Source: Pachypanchax playfairii (lineage: Eukaryota; Chordata; Actinopteri; Cyprinodontiformes; Aplocheilidae). From it: DNA of 64,000 nucleotides. This document shows, piece after piece, positions 54,301 to 63,300 of the stretch. Position 1 is the stretch's first letter; every line of letters starts with the position of its first letter. The position numbers were made by a program, and so were the translations under genes. Under the pieces are notes generated by a model. It did not search any database and had not been told where the DNA came from. It was given only the letters and a program-made list of their open reading frames with translations. Location: contig SSNP01000108.1 of the NCBI GenBank assembly GCA_006937955.1, positions 359,377 to 423,376 on the forward strand, read 5' to 3'.

Positions 54301-57300
54301 TAATGATTTTGATGGGCACGACGTAGGCATTATATTTGCATCTACTGGCCAATACCGGCACCATTGTGGGTTGCCTAATACAGAGAATAGTCAGAGGCTG
54401 GTACGGTGGAAAATGGCGGAGTCGGCAAGTCAAGCAGCTGCTTCAGAGCCCCGGAGATTTTGTTATCCTTCTCAGAAGAGGCGCGACCAGAGAAGATCAA
54501 AAACCAGAGTGAGTTTCAGTGAAACAACAATAGATGGACCCAAATAAATAATTTTCACGCCAACAAAACTTGAACCTGGCGTCCTGATCTGCATCCTAAT
54601 AATAAACACTGCTAAAAAACTTAAGGTAGACCTGAAGTAGAGAAATAACACAGTTGGATATCCAGACCGACCTGGAATGGATAACGTGTTGGGAACAAAA
54701 GGTTTCTGTTAGATGAAAATTATCAACCTACAGAGGGTTTAATATGACGTCACCAAGAAACTTAAACAGGAAAATGATGCAGCAGCTGGTTCAATCAGCT
54801 GAAACATAAATGGTAAATGTATTTGTATAGCACTTTTCTAGTCATCAGACCACTCAAAGCGCTTTCGCACTACAAAGTTTTGCATTCACCCATTCACACA
54901 ACCCGATATGTAAGCCGGGGGGAGAGGGGCGGGGCTAACACTCACACAACCCGATATGCAGATCGGGGGGCAACATGGGGTTCAGTGTGTTGCCCAAGGA
55001 CATTTCGACATGTGGCGGGGGAAGCCGGGATCGATCCACCAACCTTCAATTGGAGGACGACCGCTCTAACCACTGAGCCACAGCCGCCCCGTCGCAGAAA
55101 CTCAAAATGTTACTCAGTAGTTAGTGTTTGTTTCTAGTCTTCTACAAACTACATTCCCATGCTACATGGAGGCTGCATGGTGGGGCAGTTGGTAGCACTG
55201 TTAAACCAACCTGGACCGTTCTGCATGGAGTGTGCATGTTCTCCTTGTGCACGTCTGGGTTTTCTCCAGTTTCTTCCCACAGACCAAAAATATACATGAG
55301 AGTAATTGGCAACTCTAAATCATCCCCAGATGTGTGTGTGAGTGGTTGTTTGTCTATATGTGGCTCTGTGATGAAATGACCACCTGTCCAGGTGTAACCC
55401 CGCCTCTCACCCAATGACTACTGGAGATACACACCAACTGTGACCCTGAACAGATTTTTTGGGGCGCAATTAATCAAAATATTCAACCATAACATTTAAA
55501 CTGTATATTTTAATAATACCATGCAACCTGTGCAGCAACTTATTATAATAACAAGTGATCAGTTTGTGATGTGGTTTTGTTATTTTGTGTTGTTTTCCTC
55601 TACTGGAGGTCCAGTTACAAACCGCCACATTTAGAAACATCAGAACCAAAACAGTCACCTACCTTTTTACTGCACTTAGTCGTCATCTTAGAGCAGCACT
55701 TCCTGTGGCAGGCGTAACGACACACTGCAGACAAAAATAAGACGATACGATCAAACTGAAGCTTGCATCTCGACAAGCTTCTCACAGAAACACAGTAAGA
55801 AGTGTTGAGGCAGACAGAGAATCTGCTCTCTGAGACACTGAAACAAGAGTTTTATAACTAGATAGAAGACAGATTTATGAAGGGAGAGGGAGTTTAATCC
55901 AATCAGACTGGCACTCAGACGCTCATGGAAAGAGTGCTAGTACGGAGTGCATGAGCACGCTGTGTGTGAAAGTGTTCCTGTGATGAGTGCATGATGGGGA
56001 GTAATGTGCTATGAGTATGGAAATACTAACCAAACACACAGGCATGAGTAATTACTGAGTTATGAGAACATTAATGTGTATATGTGTGTGTTTTTGTTAA
56101 ACTCTAAACAGCCTCCTAGATTTTTTATTAAATTTTGTGTTTTTTGCCTGAATAAAAAGAGACACAAAATGGAAATAAAGTTCATGTTTGAATTTCCTAA
56201 TAAATTCCTCACATTTGCAGACACAGGCTCGGTCCATCATCCAGATGAGGGAGGAGCAGTACTCGCAGTAGGTAGGGATGCTGTACTGAGTAGATTTAAA
56301 GATGTGTCCATTGTGTTCCTCCACCTGCAAGAGGCAACACAGATTGTTCAGTTAAAAAATGAGTCATTGGGTTTTTATTTAATTTATTTAAGTTGTTTAA
56401 TGAAATTTAAACTCACAATATCCGTTTCCTTCTTCCTCGATTTCTTGCGCTCACGTTTAGGAGCCTGAAAAAAAGACAGAAAATAATCTGTGTGTGTAAT
56501 ATTTAAAAACTATTAACCCTTTAACAGCCAAGGATCATACGATGTGATTTACAGAGTAAAAGAATCCTTTGATATCTGAAAAAGTTCATACTTCTCTGAA
56601 TCCTTCCTCCATTTCTGCTCCACATGTGCGTTAAGTAAATTCAGACAGTGGTACCTTCTAAAAGCCTTTTGTTAGCATCACACACCAAACATCCATGTAA
56701 AGCCTGTTTTCTTCCATTTCTGAAACCATTTGTTTTTGTTTTTTTCTCTCAAGCATAAAAGACAGGAAATGTAACCCATTAAATTATGTCGATACAACTA
56801 CTGACCATATTCAGACACACATCCCTCCTGGCAGCAAGGCGCCAGAAGTGAATGAGATCTGCCCTGAAGGATCTGGAGGTTGGGGCCATTACGGATGGAC
56901 ATGGACACGCCTCTTCAATCACACATTAAAGGTACAGTATGTAAGAATTTAACTGGTAAATATTCACACAACAGTCTAATGTCCCACCGATGTTGAAAAT
57001 AAAGTCACATTGTAACAGATCTCGATCTCAGTCAGCTGGGTGGTCGCTAGTTTCATTATTTACATGTCCAGACTTCCTGGTTCCATAACGAATCACATGT
57101 GAGTCTGTAAGGCTGCCAAGTCTTCAACACAAGCAGCTGGAATTCCACAACGACCAGCAGCAAAAAGTAAGAAACCACCACATCCTTCTAACTGATCAGC
57201 CGAGCTGCACGTGATGGGATGTTCAAACGTACTTAGGAAAACTCGACACTGAACACAGACCTTCAGACATTCCCAAAAATTCCCAAAAATTTAACAAATA

Positions 57301-60300
57301 CAAGAGAAACTAAACGAGAATCAACATCAGAACTGGCAACCCAACAGAAAAATCAGGGAGGGGAGGGGGTGAGTAACTGAGAGCGGACGTTTGTTTCCTA
57401 CATGATCTGCGGGATTCGGATTTGACAATAAGATCTAATTCTTACATACTGTACCTTTAAAGACCAGGACAACACCTGTGGAGTGGCAGACATAGGTAGT
57501 GGTCCTGATTTTCAAAAAGGGGGACAACTGATTGTCTTCCAACTATAAGGGATCACACATTTCAGCTTCTACAGGACAGCGTTCTCTTAGATGTTGGGAA
57601 GGAGGCTCTGGCTGGTGTTGAGTTTTGCTTTTTGGTCCACGTGTGTTAGGTGGAGAAGACTTAAAACCAGGTCCTGTAAGGCATTCTGTGTGTGTGTGTG
57701 TGGGGGGGGGGGTCATGAGTACAATGTCTCAGGCCCCCTTATGAGATCCATCACTATGTGAAACCAAAGCAAAAGCCACTAACTCAAGTATCTTCTCTGG
57801 CCTGGAAGTCTCTTGGGATCCCCGGGAAGAGCTTACCTGATCAACCAGGTCCAAGGTTTTGACAGATTACTTTACAAAGACATGAGGGCCTGAAGCTGAA
57901 CTGCTGTCTCTCAATTTCGAAGGCGGGCTTAGCCAGTTGAGAGAGAACCAATCACAGAAACCCGGAAGTGACACAACATATGTGACGCTAAAGTGGATAC
58001 ACACGAGGCGGAACAAAAACAAAAGGTTTAGCGAGCGGAGCCGTAATGGTAGATACAGAGCCATGGTTAATGGAGGAGAAAAGATGAATATTAATGACAG
58101 TTGTCGCTTTTTTGTCAAAAACTTGTGAATAAGAGGTGTCATTGCACACTCGGTTCAGGTATTTGACCGCCCCAAGCAAAACACTGTGCAAACACAGAAG
58201 TAAACACTTCATCCACAGCCGAGTCCGCCATGTTGAATGTGGTGTTCTGGGTGGAAAACGCTGGTTCCGTGTTTTCAGGATGACGCAACAACAACGGTGA
58301 TATGTAATTGGTCCGTCATAAAATTTGACGTGGAAATGATCGGGTGCGGCTCCGGTGTCAGACCCTTCTGCATTTGAACATAATGCAGGAGGATCTGATT
58401 GGTCAGGCTATGGAAGAGCTGTGGATTTTTTCTGTTGATGCATTTGCATCCTTAATTAGTGGCAATAAAACTATAATAAAACACACATCTCCATGTTTTA
58501 GACCACGACAGTTTTTAGTATTTTCATGTCAACCTTACACCCATCTGTCTTACCCTGCCTATGGTTCCCTCCATGGACTTGTACTCTGTCATGAATTCAT
58601 CCAGGAACACCTTGAAGGTGTTGACCCACACCTTCACAGGTGACTCACTCCAGTCTCTCTGCTCCAGACGCATGGTCTTCTCCAGGATCTGCTCAAACAG
58701 AGCGTACAGGTCCTTGTAACGGATACTTTTACCATCATCCATCTGGTGGAGATGAAAAGAGGAAAGACCTTAATAAATGGGATCAAATTTCATAAAGCTA
58801 CTTCTTGTTCCAGATGTTTTATTTCGTTTATATGCCACATTTATGATTGGATGAAAACAATATGTGTCAGAAGAAGAAAAAATATCTAACAAAACATTTA
58901 AACCAGAACTCACAGCCAGAGCGGTGGAGTAGGAGTTGAAGATGTTGATCCTGAACTCCTTCAAGGCTTTCTTGAAGACTACATCTACCATGGTGTCTTT
59001 TTTACTGTCTTCAGAATCAAGATCAGCAATCTGCTGAAACAAAAGTTCATTGATTTAGCAGAATATGTTTGATTCATCACTATGTTTCACAATCTTTTTC
59101 AAAACTAATCTGTTAAAAAAAATTCAAAAATGACGGCGTAAACGTGAGAAAGAATCGTCTCCACAGGAGTGGAAAGTGTTCGTAAATGTCATTTCTGCAG
59201 TAGATTTAGTAAAAGTTGGAGTTAAAGTGAAGACAGAGGTTTTCGGATGACCTTCTTCATGAGGAAGTCGTTCATCCTGCGATAGTCACTGGCTGATGTG
59301 AGAATATGCAGCGAGTCGTTCTGCCACTGAGCAGGTTCAAGAGTGATGCTGCTGATCTTCACGTTGCGGCGCCATGACAACTCTTTGTTCTCTTTAATGT
59401 CCCGGACTCCCCGAGAAGAAGTCGTCTCCAAGTTTGGACTGTGAGGAGGAGACAGGCTTCCTGGGAGATGAAAATAAGGAACATCAGGATGAAATAAGCC
59501 AGGAGAGTATGTTGCACTGGTAGAGCATCTCCTCACCTTCACTCAGGTTGGCTCTCGGTAGTTTTTTCTCACTATGTCTCGTTTTACTCCAGAATCGCAT
59601 CTTGCCTTTCATCCTGCTTCAATAAATAAATAAATAGATATTTCATTGGAAAAGGTGAAAACAATGAGTAACTACTTATTTACTTGGTAATAAAATACAT
59701 TTGCAATCTCATGTAAAACACAAAAAATGTACAAATTCTGGAATATAGTACTGGTATTACTTTATCTGAATTATTGTGTGGAATTTTGGGGTTATGTTAG
59801 TAGAAGTACCAGCATTGAAGAAAAGAGGATTTTTTGTGGCTACAGAGATTCTACAAATTCACAGACTTGGTTTGTTTTTTGATCTCTGAAATAATGTACG
59901 AGACAAAACTTCCTCTCTGACAGCAGACTAAAGTGTTTTTCTGATGGAGACAATTGATTTAATTTGAAGAGGCCATTTCACACAAATTTCAGGACTTTGT
60001 GGTTATTTCTGAAGTATTAACCGGTAATATGAAACATTTTATATCTAAAAAAATGTTTGAAAACACTGATTAACAGACCATTCAATCTGTCTGTGTCAAG
60101 ACTCTGCTGGATTCAGGCTGCAACTCATTAATATTCCTTATTCGAATTTGCTGGACTCTGATTGGCTAACAAACTAGCCTATGAGAGGACGGTATACTGT
60201 TTCCTGCCCCGCTGCGCATGGCAACAGCAGACGTCGTGTCTTCCGGTTTGATACGTGTTTATGCTAACAGCTTTTAGCCAGCAGCATGCTAGGCGTAGTT

Positions 60301-63300
60301 TCAACTGCAGGAGCTGATGAATACTAACGAACAAAGGAGTTGTGACGAAACAAGTACCGGCCATTCTAATTCGGGAGAACTCGGGTTTTATCGCCACCTG
60401 CGTAGTTTGAAAGATAAAAACTGAAAGTTGTTGACCTGTTTTCACACCCACTATGAAGGTAAGAACACCTGTGGTGCTAAAATATTCAACAAAAACCTCT
60501 GAAAAACATTATTTAATGGAAGGGCCTCTTTAAAACATCCCTTTGTCTGAAAAACATACAGAATAATGGAAAACAAGTAGGAATATAAGAAAAGCACATA
60601 GTTCTTTCAAGAATGTAAAGATTTTATCATCACTATTGTTGTTATTATTACTATTATTATTATTGTTCTTATTATTATTTCACCTTTTTGAGTTTATATG
60701 TTAAATAAATCAAATCAGAATTAATTTTACTGCAAATAGAAGAGACATCCAGAGGACAAACCTTCCATCCTGACTGGAGGTTTTCCTTAGGACCTCCACC
60801 TTGCCCAGGTCCCCTGATGACATGGTCTTATGAATCTTCTTCTGGTCTTTATGAGACGACTGCAGAACACACAATGATCCAAAATGAGGAAGAGTAAAAG
60901 ACCGGAGCGCCATCAGCTGATGAAGTTCTGACAGGTTTAGATTTGCAGAAACAGAACTTCCTTCCAGACAACAGCCTTTATGGACAACCGTCAAACAACA
61001 AACAACTAAAACATTCTGTTAAATATCAAACAGTGGCTCAGCAGCACCAGCAGAAATAAGCTTATATTTAGAGTTTGATAGAGAATCTGTGGTGAAACGT
61101 TTAGCTCAGATTCTTTTAGGACAGAAAGACGTTAGTGATGCTTTTTCTATTTAAACATGCAAAAGAGTTTGTTCATATGTGATAAAGGAATTTGTGGTCA
61201 AAATATGAGATTACAATGTTTCTGACTACACACTTTAATATATAATGAACCTTTCATATAAATAAATAAGTAATTACAGAGATAAACCTCCAACATTTTG
61301 AGTTTTCTTTTATCGCAACTGATACACCATCAGACATTTTCTTCTTGGATGTTATTTTGATGATATAAGAAGAATATAACTAATCAGAGCTTAATTTATT
61401 TGTTCTATTTGGGGATTAACATTTATAGTTAACCAATTTTAGCAAAAAAGTCACAGAACTGTGACAGGTCTGTTCGACCCACCACTTGATAGTAGTAATG
61501 TACTGTATAAGGTTTAGTTAGTATTCTGGTAAAGAGAGTAACTTTTTCAATAGAAAGAGACGTGCGTCTTTTCCTGTTCCCTGTTTTATTAAGATTAAAA
61601 AAGAATAAATTTTCAGGAAAGGCCAGAAATGACCCAAGGAACAATCCATTAGATTTGGGGAGTGATCCTGATTACCGTCTGGATCCAGGAATTTTTTTAA
61701 GGATACAGACATAGTACTTTCTACAATATGTCCAGTTGGCGGAGGTCTGCGCTCTCTGAGTGCTTTTCTAGTTGATGTTGATATCGGTTGTGTCAACACC
61801 CCTATTCCTGACTTTACAGCCTGTCTTGTATTGAATTTTTCTTCCTAGTTTTTAATTATTTAAGTATCTATTTATTGTTGTATTTTCTATTTTGCGCTGA
61901 TTTGCTGTTCAGCACTTTGGTCAGCTGTCATACTGTATGTTAAAGTACTCTTTAAATAAATCTGACACCTTGTGATCTCCGTACTAAACGCTGCTTTGTT
62001 TTTTTTAACAGATATTTTAAATAAATGGACTGAAAACAGCTGGTGAGGTTCCTGAACGGTGGCATAACCCTTTAAAGAAACAACAGAGATAAGATGAAGG
62101 AAGCAGGTGAACTTGTCGAACCAGCAGCCGCAACGTGTGAAACCATCAACCTTCTGCAGAGCTTGAAAAGTCAAAGTGGGCACAATGCCAATAAATTAGT
62201 GTGGAAACATCTGTTCATGCTGGTAAAAGTAGGATTAGCAGGGTTAAAAGCACCCCCCACACACCGTGTGTGACCAGATCCACCAGAGAAAACATGGTGG
62301 GGGGGGTGAAGTGGACAGGTTTGTTAGGAGGTCAAGGAACCTCCAAAGATCAAGTATTTTACCATCTCAGAGTCACTGTGGTAATAAGTCTCAGGGAGGG
62401 TTCGTGTGGAAGACAGAGAGGGGGGCAGCGTGTAGGAGTGTGCAGGGACGTAGTATTCATCATCATCACCATCTGACTGCGTGGCGCCTTCTGAGTTACA
62501 GCGAGTGAGGAAGTCGGAGCGCATCCGGGACATTCGAGCTTTCTTTTTGAGAACAGGACGGCCCACCTGCTTACAGGCAACCACATCAACACATCAGCTG
62601 TTTTTATACGTCTATATTCATCAAAACGTACTACAAAATCACAAACTGTCAGACTGTTGCTGCACAACTCAAACGATGCTCGTCAAGTCTTTTATAGAAG
62701 ACTATAAGATCGAGTTCAGTAAAAATGGCGTGTGTGATGTGTGAAACCGGCTTGGTGTGTTCACTGGTGTGTCTGACCTCGCTCAGTCTCGATCGAGCCG
62801 CTCTGGAGTCGTCTCTGTACGTGAACAGAGACAGAGATCTCTCATGGTTCACCAAATCCTTATCTGACCTGTGAAACACACATTATAAAAGAAAATTCAG
62901 TTCCTACTTCCAAAAGATGGAGAAGAATCTAAGTGTTTAACACGTTTACATACTTGGAGAACGGCAGCTTGTGTCTGGGGGGGGAGACCACAGAGTTTGA
63001 AGGTTTCTCCACCATGTTCACGATCACAGTCTCGGAGGAACTCTTGCTCTTGGTTTGTTGACTTGGTGGGACAACATGAACATCAGACCTGGGCTGCAGA
63101 TGGATTTCCTTTTCTGAGGGACCACTTCCTGGTGTTTGTGGAAGTTCTCCGTTAGTAGAAGATGTGTCCACCCCTGACACTCCTTTTCTTGCCGGGGGAG
63201 ATATTCCTTGAGGTTGCGTCTTGGAGGAGTCTACCTCCAGACCTACAATAGGGGTCTTTTGGAAGCCAGTTCTTTCTGCTTGAGAAGCCCCTTCCAGGGT

